Position numbers and translations under genes: made by a program
The notes under the pieces: model-generated
Told to the model about the DNA's origin: nothing
Databases searched by the model: none
What the model saw: only the letters and a program-made list of their open reading frames with translations
Part shown: piece by piece, positions 56,279-64,000 of the stretch
How positions within the stretch are numbered: position 1 is the first letter of the stretch
Layout: each line of letters opens with the position of its first letter
From: Microbacterium sp. M28
Lineage (GTDB): Bacteria; Actinomycetota; Actinomycetes; Actinomycetales; Microbacteriaceae
Assembly (NCBI RefSeq): GCF_025836995.1
Contig: NZ_CP107546.1
Coordinates: 496,001 to 560,000, forward strand
Direction: 5' to 3'
Length of the DNA: 64,000 nt

Positions 56279-56704
56279 ATGGCTGATCTGGAATTCGGGC
56301 CCGTCGAGTTCGTACTCGCGGGCTTCATCGGGGAAGAGCCCGACCCCGTCGTGATCGAAGCGATCGCTCAACTCGTCGACGCAGGCACGGTGCGCCTCAT
56401 CGATCTGCTCCACGTCTCACGAGACCTGGACGGAGTCGTCCGCTGGGTCGAAGTGGACGACGCCGCAGATCGAACTCGGCAGCATCGAGCTCGTCGCGTC
56501 GGGCCTCGTCGCGCATGAAGACGTCGAGGCGCTGGCCGACGGTCTGACGCCCGGAAGCTCGGCACTGCTGCTGGCTGTCGAGCTGCTGTGGGCGAAGCAT
56601 CTGGCCTCGGCCCTGGCGGCGGGGGGGGCGGACGGGTCATCGACTCGGTCCGCATCCCTGCACCGATTGTGAACGCTGTCGTCGCCGAAGCCGTCGGCGT
56701 CTGA
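56279..56704 (+). pseudogene. DUF6325-like protein, two compensating frameshifts
   Basis: 141 residues after correction. The start MADLEFGPVEFVLAGF and the end IPAPIVNAVVAEAVGV are in the same frame, but the middle (IELGSIELVASGLVAHEDVEA to AKHLASALAAGG) is in the next. The changes are an extra base at about 56462 and a missing base (or two extra) in the G8 run at 56621-56628. The corrected protein fits the DUF6325 family of actinobacterial stress-associated proteins. Two compensating indels in so small a gene argue for sequence errors. Confidence 0.65.
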
Positions 56705-56718
56705 GAAAGGACGAGCAC

Positions 56719-57054
56719 ATGCCTCTCATGGGACGAATGGGTCGACCGGGTCTGATCGGAATGGCGGCGCGCACCGCCGTGGTCGCCGGGACGGCGACTG
56801 CCGTCAGCGGGAACGTCGCCAGACGACAGCAGCACCGTGCCGAGGAGAAGTACGAGCAGCACCAGTACGAGCTGCAGCAGGAGGCGGCGGCGATGGCTCC
56901 ACCCGCGCCGCCGTACACCGCACCGGCACCGGCTGCGCCGGAAACCGGCAGCACCGACGTCGTCGCTCAGCTCCAGCAGCTGGCGACACTGAAGGCACAG
57001 GGCGTGCTCAGCGACGCCGAGTTCGAGTCCGCCAAGGGCAAGCTGCTCGGCTGA
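56719..57054 (+). CDS. SHOCT domain protein
   Basis: 111 residues. A weak hydrophobic segment (13-32), a Q/H/E-rich middle (36-60), a Pro/Ala-rich linker and a C-terminal SHOCT motif (LQQLATLKAQGVLSDAEFESAKGKLL). Start at the ATG after GAGAAAGGACGAGC. It is 14 bp after the DUF6325 gene and 36 bp before the arylsulfatase gene, so it belongs to the same unit. Function unknown. Confidence 0.75.
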   Translation: MPLMGRMGRPGLIGMAARTAVVAGTATAVSGNVARRQQHRAEEKYEQHQYELQQEAAAMAPPAPPYTAPAPAAPETGSTDVVAQLQQLATLKAQGVLSDAEFESAKGKLLG

Positions 57055-57090
57055 CTGCCGCAGCTCGACGACGCAAGGCAAGGAGACGAC

Positions 57091-59428
57091 ATGACGAACG
57101 ACCCCAGCACCATCGCGGGGACCCCGCTGCCGCCCAGTAGGACGCTGCCGTTCCCGCCGAAGGCATCGGGCAGCTTCGTAGGCCGCACCCTCGCCGATTC
57201 GGACTATGCGCCGCTTCCGCCGCAGCGTCACCTCGGCGACGACGCCCCGAACATCGTCGTCATCCTGATCGACGATGCGGGGCCCGCGCTGCCCGCTCCG
57301 CTGGGCGGCGCGATCAACACGCCGACGCTGGAGCGCATCCGAGGCGAAGGCCTCGGATTCAACAGGTTCCACACCACCGCGATGTGCTCGCCGACCAGGG
57401 CGTCCCTGCTGACCGGCCGCAACCATCACCGCGTCGGCTCCGGCCAGATCGCGGAACTCGCCAACGACTGGGACGGCTACTCGGGGCACATCCCGAAATC
57501 CAGCGCGACCATGGCAGAGGTGCTGCGCAACTACGGATACTCGACAGGCGCGTGGGGAAAATGGCACAACACACCTGCCGAGGAGACCACTGCGACCGGG
57601 CCGTTCGACCGCTGGCCGACCGGATACGGGTTCGAGTACTTCTACGGCTTCCTCGCTGGGGAAGCATCGCAGTACGAGCCCAACCTGGTGCGCAACACTT
57701 CGACGGTCCTTCCCCCAAAGACGCCGGAGGAGGGGTATCACCTCAGCGAGGACATCGCGGATGACGCGATCGGCTGGCTGCGAGACCACAAGGCCACAGC
57801 TCCGGACAAGCCGTTCTTCATGTATTGGGCGACCGGGGCCATCCACGGACCGCACCACATCATGAAGGAGTGGGCGGACAAGTACAAGGGCGCCTTCGAC
57901 GACGGCTGGGACGTGTACCGCGAGCAGGCGCTGGAAGGCGCGAAGGCGGCCGGATGGGTGCCGCGGGATGCCGTGCTCACACCGCGTCCGGACAACCTGC
58001 AGGGTTGGGACGAGATCCCGGAGGAGCAGAAGCCGTTCCAGGCCCGCCTCATGGAGGTGTGCGCCGGGTTCGCGGAACACGCCGATGTCCAGGCCGGGCG
58101 ACTCGTGGACGCGCTCGACGAGCTCGGCTATGCCGACAACACGCTCGTCGTCTACATCTGGGGCGACAACGGCTCGTCGGGTGAAGGCCAGAACGGCACC
58201 ATCAGCGAACTGCTCGCGCAGAACATGATCCCCACGACGATCGACCAGCACATCGCTGCTCTCGAGGAGCTCGGCGGTCTCGGTGCGCTGGGCACACCTG
58301 CGACCGACAACCAGTACCACGCGGGATGGGCGTGGGCGGGGTCGACGCCGTATCAGGGCATGAAGCTCATGGCGTCCCACCTCGGCGGAACCCGCAACCC
58401 CTGTTCCTGCGCTGGCCGGACCGGATCGCCCACGACCCGGAGCCGCGCACGCAATTCCACCACGTGATCGATCTCGTGCCGACCGTCTACGAGATCCTCG
58501 GCATCTCCGCGCCGGAGTCCGTGAACGGCATCCATCAGGATCCCATCGACGGGACCAGCTTCGTCTACGCGGTCGACGACGGCTCGGCGCCGGGGAGGCA
58601 CCGGACTCAGTACTTCGAGATCATGGCCAGTCGCGCGATCTACTCGGACGGCTGGATGGCGTCGTCCACGGGACCGCGGCTGCCGTGGTTGCCCGGAGCT
58701 CCTCCCGGCATCGCCACGTGGACGCCGGATCGTGACTCCTGGGAGCTGTACCACCTCGACGCGGACTGGAGTCAGGCTCACGATCTCGCGGACGAGAAGC
58801 CCGAGAAGCTCGCCGAGCTGAAGGAGCTCTTCGCGATCGAGGCCGCCAGGAACGAGGTCCTCCCGGTCGGCGCCGGTCTGTGGGTGCCGGTGTACCACCC
58901 CGAATACCGCATCGCCGTGCCGTATACCGAGTGGGACATGACAGGGGACCGTGCGCGTTCCCGAGTTCTGCGCGCCGCGCGCTCGGCAACAAGCCGAATT
59001 CGGTCGCGTTGCAGGCGACGCTTCCCGAGAGGGCCAACGGCGTGCTGTACAAGCTCGGCGGCGCGGGCGGCGGGCTCACCTGCTTCCTCGTCGATGGCGT
59101 GCTCACCTACGAGTACAACCTGTTCCTCGTGCAGCGCACGACGATCGTGTCGTCCGAGCCGTTGCCGACGGCGACGACGACGATCGAGGTTGAGACGACG
59201 TACGTCGAGCCGCGACCCGGCGGGCCGCTGTCGGTCACATTGCGCGTCGAAGGCGTCGAGGTGGGCTCTGGCGTCGTCCCGGTCAGCGCGCCCCTGCTGT
59301 TCTCGGCGAACGACTGCCTCGACATCGGGCGCGCATACGGCGGCGCGGTCTCGCGGACCTATGCGGAGCGGATGCCGTTCGCGTTCGACGGTGCGATCGG
59401 GAAGGTGCACATCGCCTATATCGGTTGA
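57091..59428 (+). pseudogene. Arylsulfatase, three frameshifts
   Basis: About 778 residues after correction. The sulfatase domain has metal aspartates D61/D62 and the formylglycine motif CSPTRASLLTGR with C99. GKWH and AIHGPHH supply further active-site residues. Frame breaks: one C missing in 58398-58401 (NP/LFLRWPDR), one C extra at about 58949, one base extra near 58978 (CAP/ALGNKPNS). The corrected C-terminus ends KVHIAYIG at TGA 59426. No signal peptide is seen, as is usual for this long type. It hydrolyses sulfate esters. Confidence 0.8.
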
Positions 59429-59440
59429 CCGAGAGCAATG

Positions 59441-59484
59441 GTTGCCCTTTGGCAACTAAAGGTGTATGGTTGATCCAGATCAAC
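59441..59484 (+). promoter_or_regulatory. MFS promoter with two GTTG-N8-CAAC operators
   Basis: TTGCCC (59442-59447) and TATGGT (59465-59470), 17-bp spacing. GTTGCC-CTTT-GGCAAC (59441-59456) covers the -35 and GTTGATC-CA-GATCAAC (59469-59484) covers the -10 and start. Both are perfect 16-bp palindromes with centres 28 bp apart, likely sites for the MarR proteins encoded downstream. Confidence 0.7.
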
Positions 59485-59506
59485 TTTCTATGCAGGAGCA
59501 GACACC

Positions 59507-61209
59507 TTGACCTCCACACCTTCCTCCGCTGCCGAGCCCGTGCGCTCGGCCCGCGAGGTCTTCACCGCGATCTCCGGCCTCGTCGTCGGAATGTTCGTCG
59601 CCGTGCTCTCGGGCACGGTCGTGTCGACCTCGATGCCCGTCATCATCGCCGACCTCGGCGGCACTCAGGCCCAGTACACCTGGGTCATCACCGCGAGCCT
59701 GCTGGCCACTGCGGTCTCCACCCCGATCTGGGGTAAGCTCGCCGACCTCATGGACCGCAAGATCCTCGTCCAGATCTCGCTCATCCTGTTCACGGTCGGA
59801 ACCGTCATCGCCGGATTCTCGACCGACACGAACATGCTCATCGCCGTGCGCGTCATCCAGGGCATCGGCGTCGGCGGCCTGATGTCGCTCGTCATGATCG
59901 CCGTCGCGCTCATCATCTCGCCGCGCGAACGCGGCAAGTACATGGGCGTCGTCGGCGGCATCATGGCGCTCGGCACGATCGGCGGCCCGCTGCTCGGCGG
60001 ATTCCTCACTGACGCGTGGGGATGGCGTTCCAACTTCTTCGTCGGCGTCCCGTTCGCGATCATCGCGCTCATCCTGCTGCAGTTCACCCTGCACCTGCCG
60101 AAGCCGGCGAAGGCCAAGGTCTCGATCGACTACTTCGGCATCGTCCTGCTGGCCGTTGGCGTCTCGACCCTGCTGATCTGGGTCTCGATGGGCGGCAGCC
60201 AGTTCGAGTGGGACTCGGTCACGAGCATCGTCCTGATCGTCGGTGCCGTCGCGCTCGCCGCCTTCATCGCTGTGGAGTTCTTCGTCAAGGAACCGATCGT
60301 GCCGATGTCGCTGTTCCGGAACCGCACGTTCACGCTCTCGGTGATCGCCTCGATCGCGATCGGCGTCTCGATGTTCGCCACCTCGGTGTTCCTGGCGCAG
60401 TACTTCCAGCTCGCGCGTGGCGCGACGCCGACCGAATCCGGCCTCATGACGATCCCGATGATCATCGGCCAGATGGGTGCATCGATCATCATCGGTCAGC
60501 TCGTCAGCCGCTTCGGCAAGTGGAAGGCCTGGATGGTCGCAGGCTCCATCCTCGCCGTCATCGGCGTCAGCCTCATGGCGACGCTGCGCTACGACACCCC
60601 GTTCACGCTCGTCGCGATCTACATGTTCGTCCTGGGTGCCGGTCTCGGCATGGTCATGCAGAACCTCACCCTGATCGTCCAGAACGACACCCCGCCCACC
60701 CAGCTGGGTGCCGCGTCCTCCAACGTCAACTTCTTCCGCACGATCGCCGGCACCATCGGTGTCACGATCATGGGCTCGATCCTCTCGACCAGTGTCGCCG
60801 ACTACATCGCCGATGACCTCAAGGGCTTCACCCCACCTCGCAGGAGGAGATCGACGCGCTCACGCACCTCGCTTCGGGCGACGTCCCGAAGATGAACGAG
60901 CTCCCGGACACCATCCGCACGATCGTCGAATCCGCCTACGGCCTGGGGATCGCGGATGCCTTCATGATCGCCGTCCCGCTCGCCATCCTCGGCGTCATCG
61001 CGATCGCGTTCATCAAGAACAAGCCGCTGTCCACCAAAACCGCGGCCGAGGAGCTCCGTGAGCAGGCCGAGGAATCGGTGATCGAGATCGCCGAGGCCGA
61101 GGTGGCCGCATCCCTCAACACGACCGGCGCCATCCGGATCGACGGGACGCAGCCCTCCACCGGTTCGGTGTCCGTGATCGAGCGCGAGGATCAGGAGCGG
61201 GGACGCTGA
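59507..61209 (+). pseudogene. MFS transporter, DHA2 (14-helix) family, frameshifted
   Basis: About 567 residues after correction. VSTSMPVIIADLGGTQAQYTW, the WGKLADLMDRK loop and the RVIQGIGVGG segment identify an EmrB/DHA2 drug:proton antiporter. One C is missing in 60831-60834 (LKGFTP/TSQEEIDAL); the last part, from TIRTIVESAYGLGIADAF to the TGA at 61207, is in the -1 frame. The start is TTG 59507 with AGGAGCAG before it. It exports toxic compounds and is controlled by the adjacent MarR protein (inference). Confidence 0.82.
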
Positions 61210-61210
61210 C

Positions 61211-61666
61211 ATGGCCGCCGCCGGCACCGTGGCATCGGCAGATGTCGACGACGCGCTCGCGGAGTTCCAGGGGCACCTGAACCTGATCTTCACGAAGGCG
61301 CGCTCGCTCTGGAAGGAGTCCGCTGCGCGGATCCATCCCGACCTGCAGCCAGCGGGGTACAAGCTGCTGGCGTCCATCGCGCGGGCCGGAAGCACGAACG
61401 GGCATCAGCTCGCCGAGCTCTTCGAGATGGACAAGTCGGTCGTCAGCCGCCAGGTGCGGATGCTGGAGGAGCTGGATCTCATCGAGTCCCGCCCCGACGA
61501 GAACGACGGACGTCTGCGAGTGCTGACCGCGACCCCTGCGGCCTGCGCGGCACTCGCGGACGTCCGCGGAGATCACGCCCAGCGCCTGCGGGCGAGCATC
61601 ACCGGGCTCACACCGGCCGAGCTCCGGACGGCTTCGAAGGTCTTCCGCCTCCTCGCGGAGGCATGA
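61211..61666 (+). CDS. MarR family transcriptional regulator
   Basis: 151 residues. The winged helix (about 45-110) contains NGHQLAELFEMDKSVVSRQVRMLEELDLI and a RPDENDGRLRVL wing; flanking helices form the dimer interface. It begins 1 bp after the MFS stop, so it is cotranscribed. The GTTG-N8-CAAC palindromes before the MFS gene are its probable targets. Intact, unlike most of its neighbours. Confidence 0.9.
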   Translation: MAAAGTVASADVDDALAEFQGHLNLIFTKARSLWKESAARIHPDLQPAGYKLLASIARAGSTNGHQLAELFEMDKSVVSRQVRMLEELDLIESRPDENDGRLRVLTATPAACAALADVRGDHAQRLRASITGLTPAELRTASKVFRLLAEA

Positions 61667-61692
61667 CCGGGTGGCCGACCCCTGCATCGCTG

Positions 61693-61745
61693 GAAAGGGC
61701 AGTACGGCACGGTGCGCACGCGCGCGACTGTGCCGCACTGCCCTT
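61693..61745. terminator. Intrinsic terminator after the MFS-MarR unit
   Basis: GAAAGGGCAGT (61693-61703) pairs with 61735-61745, continued after a mismatch by CGGCAC/GTGCCG (61705-61710 and 61728-61733). Confidence 0.85.
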
Positions 61746-61789
61746 TCGTGTGATCGGCGGCGCTGCGCTGCGCTCGTAGACTGGCCAGC

Positions 61790-62283
61790 ATGAGTGACCA
61801 GCCCGCCGAGACGCCAGCGGACGCCGCGTCGTCGCCCGCGGCCTCCATGATCGCCGGGCCCGAACTCGATGAGGCCGTCGCCCGCGTCGAGCATGAGCTG
61901 GGACGGCTGTTCGCTCGCATCCGCGTCAGCTGGCGCGAGGCGGCGGTGACAGTGCACCCGGACCTTCAGCCGCTCGGCTATCAGGTGCTCACCTCGATCG
62001 CGAGCGGCAAGGCCACGTCGGCCGGCGAGATCATCGAGCGGTTGCAGACCGACAAGTCGGCCGTGGTAAGCAGGTGCGCCAGCTCGAGGAGCTCGGTCTC
62101 GTGGAGAGCGTGCCGTCTCCCACCGACCGGCGAGCCCGAGTCCTCGTCGCAACGGATCTCGCGCAGGAGCGCATCGCGATCGCGCGGGCACGCTACGAAG
62201 GACGTATCGGCGAGCGCCTCCGCGCCTGGACGGCCGCCGACCTCGACCACTTCGCCGATCTGCTCAACGCCCTCGGCGGCTGA
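61790..62283 (+). pseudogene. Second MarR family regulator, frameshifted
   Basis: About 164 residues after correction. AAVTVHPDLQPLGYQVLTSI parallels AARIHPDLQPAGYKLLASI in the first MarR protein, showing they are paralogues. One base is missing near 62065, in the recognition helix (DKSAV/SKQVRQLEELGLV). The wing PSPTDRRARVLV and the last helices are in the other frame, ending TGA 62281. If the break is real, DNA binding is lost. Confidence 0.75.
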
Positions 62284-62289
62284 GCGCGA

Positions 62290-62861
62290 TCACGCTCGGG
62301 GAGGACCGTCAGCACGCGCTCGATGTGGTCGCGGAACTCCTGCATGTAGTTCGTCAGGAACTCCCTGGTGCTGTCCACACGGACCTCGCCGTCGTAGCGC
62401 GAACACGTCGGCGTCGAAGTGGATGTAGGCCTCCGGGGAGGTCATCTGTCGGGCGTTGCAGAAGCTCAGCACCGCCCGAAGGCTCTGCTGCGCCAGGGCC
62501 GTTCCGATCGTGCCGATCGAGGCGCCGATGACGCTTACCCGGGATGTGGTCGAACGAGTTCTGGCCCCAGGGCCGGGACGCCCAGTCGATCGCGTTCTTG
62601 AGCGCCCCCGGGATCGAGCGGTTGTACTCCGGCGTGACGAAGAGCACGGCATCCGATGCGGCGATCGCATCCTTCAGCGCGAGTGCCGACCCCGGGTAGT
62701 CCTGGTCGAGATCGCGGTGTGTACAGCGGAAGGTCACCGATCGGGATCTCGGAGAACTCGAGGTCGTCGGGCGCCAGCCGGATGAGCGCCTTCGACAGCG
62801 TGCGGTTGATGGAATCCTTCGACAGGCTTCCGACGAAGTAGCCGACCTTGTACCCAGTCAT
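62290..62861 (-). pseudogene. NAD(P)H-dependent FMN reductase, several frameshifts
   Basis: About 190 residues after correction. VGYFVGSLSKDSINRTLSKAL is the FMN-phosphate loop, LFVTPEYNRSIPGALKNAIDW the flavin-ring loop, and VIGASIGTIGTALAQQSLR the following helix. Frame breaks: extra bases at about 62719, 62536 and 62400, and one missing C at about 62300. Relatives reduce quinones, azo dyes or metals. Divergence from the XRE gene is not present; both are on the minus strand with the XRE gene upstream. Confidence 0.72.
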
Positions 62862-62886
62862 GACGCGCCCTCCTGCGATGTGATGA

Positions 62887-62898
62887 AACGGATCCGTT
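62887..62898. promoter_or_regulatory. 12-bp palindrome upstream of the FMN reductase
   Basis: AACGGATCCGTT is a perfect palindrome 26 bp before the reductase start, between it and the XRE gene. It may be an operator for the reductase; no cognate regulator is proven. Confidence 0.4.
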
Positions 62899-62932
62899 CC
62901 AGCTTGCTCCCCATCGCGCGCGGACGGAAGGG

Positions 62933-63722
62933 TCAGCCGGTCGCAGGGACGTAGAGGATGAGTTCCAGGTTGGGGAACTCACTGGGCACCACCCCGTGCT
63001 GCTCGTAGGTGGTGAGCCCGGCGAGCGGATGCCGGAACGACCGTTCGCGCGACACGAAGCCCTCGACATCCCTCTCCTGCCAGATCCGCGCGAACTCCTC
63101 GGACGCGGCGCTCACCCGTGCGACGATCCCGTCCTCGCGGGGGGCGCTCAGCCAGCGCCGTGCGTCCGCACGGAACTCGCCCACGAAGCGGCGGCTCTGC
63201 TGCGCCCAGTCGGGCAGGAGCCGCCGGAGCTCCTGATCCGTGAAGAGCAGCCACAGCAGGTTGCGATCCTCGGCGTCCAGACTCTCGATGCGCGGATACA
63301 GGTGCGCATACGCGACGTTCCAGCCGATGATCGTCCAGTCGGCGGCGAGCAGGAACGCCGGGAACGGAAAGGATTCCAGAAGGCGGCGCAGGCGCTCGGG
63401 TGCGTGCTCGGTCGCAGCGGAGGGGGTGGCGATCTCACCGTGCCCTCCGAGGGTCAACAGGTACGTGCGCTCCACGGGTCGCAGCCCGAACAGTCGGCCG
63501 AGCGCTTCGAGCACCTGCCGGGACGGATGGATGTCCCTGGCCTGCTCGAGCCACGTGTACCAGGTGACGCTCAGGCGAGAGTGTCGCGACCTCCTCGCGG
63601 CGCAGTCCCTGCACCCTTCCCCGTGGGGCATCGGGCAGCCCCAGGGCGGTACGGTCGGTGCGCGCCCGACGGTCGCGCAGGAAGGCGGCGAGCTCCTCGC
63701 GGCGTCGACGGTCGGCATCCAT
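62933..63722 (-). pseudogene. XRE regulator with MmyB-like ligand domain, frameshifted
   Basis: About 262 residues after correction. The N-terminal part MDADRRRREELAAFLRDRRA to GLRREEVATL is in one frame. After one extra base near 63580 the HTH continues as RLSVTWYTWLEQARDIHPS. The MmyB-like C-terminal domain follows (FLLAADWTIIGWNVAYAHLYP to EFARIWQERDVEGF). Such regulators usually control a neighbouring oxidoreductase; here that is the FMN reductase. Palindromes upstream are its likely operator. Confidence 0.78.
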
Positions 63723-63743
63723 CGTGTGCTCCTTCGGCGTCGG

Positions 63744-63764
63744 GTGGTAGTACCACTACTAGTA
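63744..63764. promoter_or_regulatory. Adjacent palindromes, likely XRE operator
   Basis: GTGGTA-G-TACCAC (63744-63756) is directly followed by TACTAGTA (63757-63764), 21 bp before the XRE start codon (minus strand) and 46 bp before ilvD. The sequence is AT-richer than its surroundings. Confidence 0.55.
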
Positions 63765-63810
63765 TCAGCGCCGTCTGGTGAGAAACGCGATTCTCTGGCC
63801 GAATGGTGTC

Positions 63811-64000
63811 ATGCCCGCACTCCGCTCTCGCACCATCACCCACGGCCGCAACATGGCTAGGCGCCCGCGCACTGCTGCGCGCCGCCGCAAGCGTGAACGG
63901 CGCCGATCTCGGCCGCAAGCCGATCATCGCCGTGGCCAACAGCTTCACCGAGTTCGTCCCAGGACATACGCACCTCCAGCCCGTTGGCCGGATCGTCTCG
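63811..64000 (+). pseudogene. ilvD: Dihydroxy-acid dehydratase, 5' part, frameshifted and truncated by the window
   Basis: The start [16 protein letters not shown] is the classic IlvD N-terminus. After one extra base at about 63858 the frame continues [14 protein letters not shown], then [20 protein letters not shown], the conserved first segment of the enzyme. It makes 2-keto acids for branched-chain amino acids and pantothenate, with an Fe-S cluster whose ligands lie beyond the window. As ilvD is normally essential for prototrophy, the frameshift is suspect. Confidence 0.8.

Overview
The window is GC-rich DNA from an actinobacterium, most likely Microbacterium or a close Microbacteriaceae relative. 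This is inferred from the GC content, the very frequent GGATGCC/GGCATCC heptamer in genes and terminator stems, the DUF222-HNH nuclease, the ClpC type and the protein families. No rRNA, insertion sequence, prophage or CRISPR array was seen.

Layout. 0-9 kb: the tail of a secreted protein, two small membrane proteins, then a sugar-catabolic operon (Gfo/Idh oxidoreductase, DUF993 aldolase-like protein, two TIM-barrel isomerases) with a LacI-type operator in front. A LacI regulator, a membrane-anchored protein and glycerate kinase overlap one another and follow it. 9-19 kb: housekeeping genes (pgm, pheA, flavin monooxygenase, phosphoribosyltransferase), a MerR/HspR-like regulator divergent from hsp20, a CPA1 antiporter and a dicarboxylate symporter. 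19-27 kb: a DUF222-HNH protein; a four-gene operon of three paralogous DUF2975-type membrane proteins plus a YozG-type HTH regulator behind a promoter carrying three 14-bp repeats; clpC; an ArgA-type acetyltransferase. 27-32 kb: a strong small-RNA candidate, a 197-bp-period repeat, radA, and several poorly known genes.

32.8-46.7 kb is a galactomannan-oligosaccharide-type utilisation locus: GH2 beta-mannosidase, a complete family-5 ABC importer, two GH36 alpha-galactosidases and a ROK regulator. Four CTTTGT-N10/11-ACAAAG-like palindromes sit before its transcription units and probably form one ROK regulon. A tRNA-Ser(CGA) follows. 46.9-51 kb holds an APH-type kinase, an S51 peptidase, a P-loop kinase, an SDR and small membrane or lipoproteins.

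From about 51.2 kb to the end, most genes over 400 bp are interrupted by single-base indels (about 18), although the protein sequence stays conserved on both sides. The genes affected are a DNA/RNA nuclease, ChaA antiporter, MalT-like LuxR regulator, DUF6325 protein, arylsulfatase, MFS exporter, MarR, FMN reductase, XRE/MmyB regulator and ilvD. No such lesion was seen in the first 51 kb. This looks more like unpolished assembly sequence than real decay, so these entries are typed as pseudogenes with that caveat.
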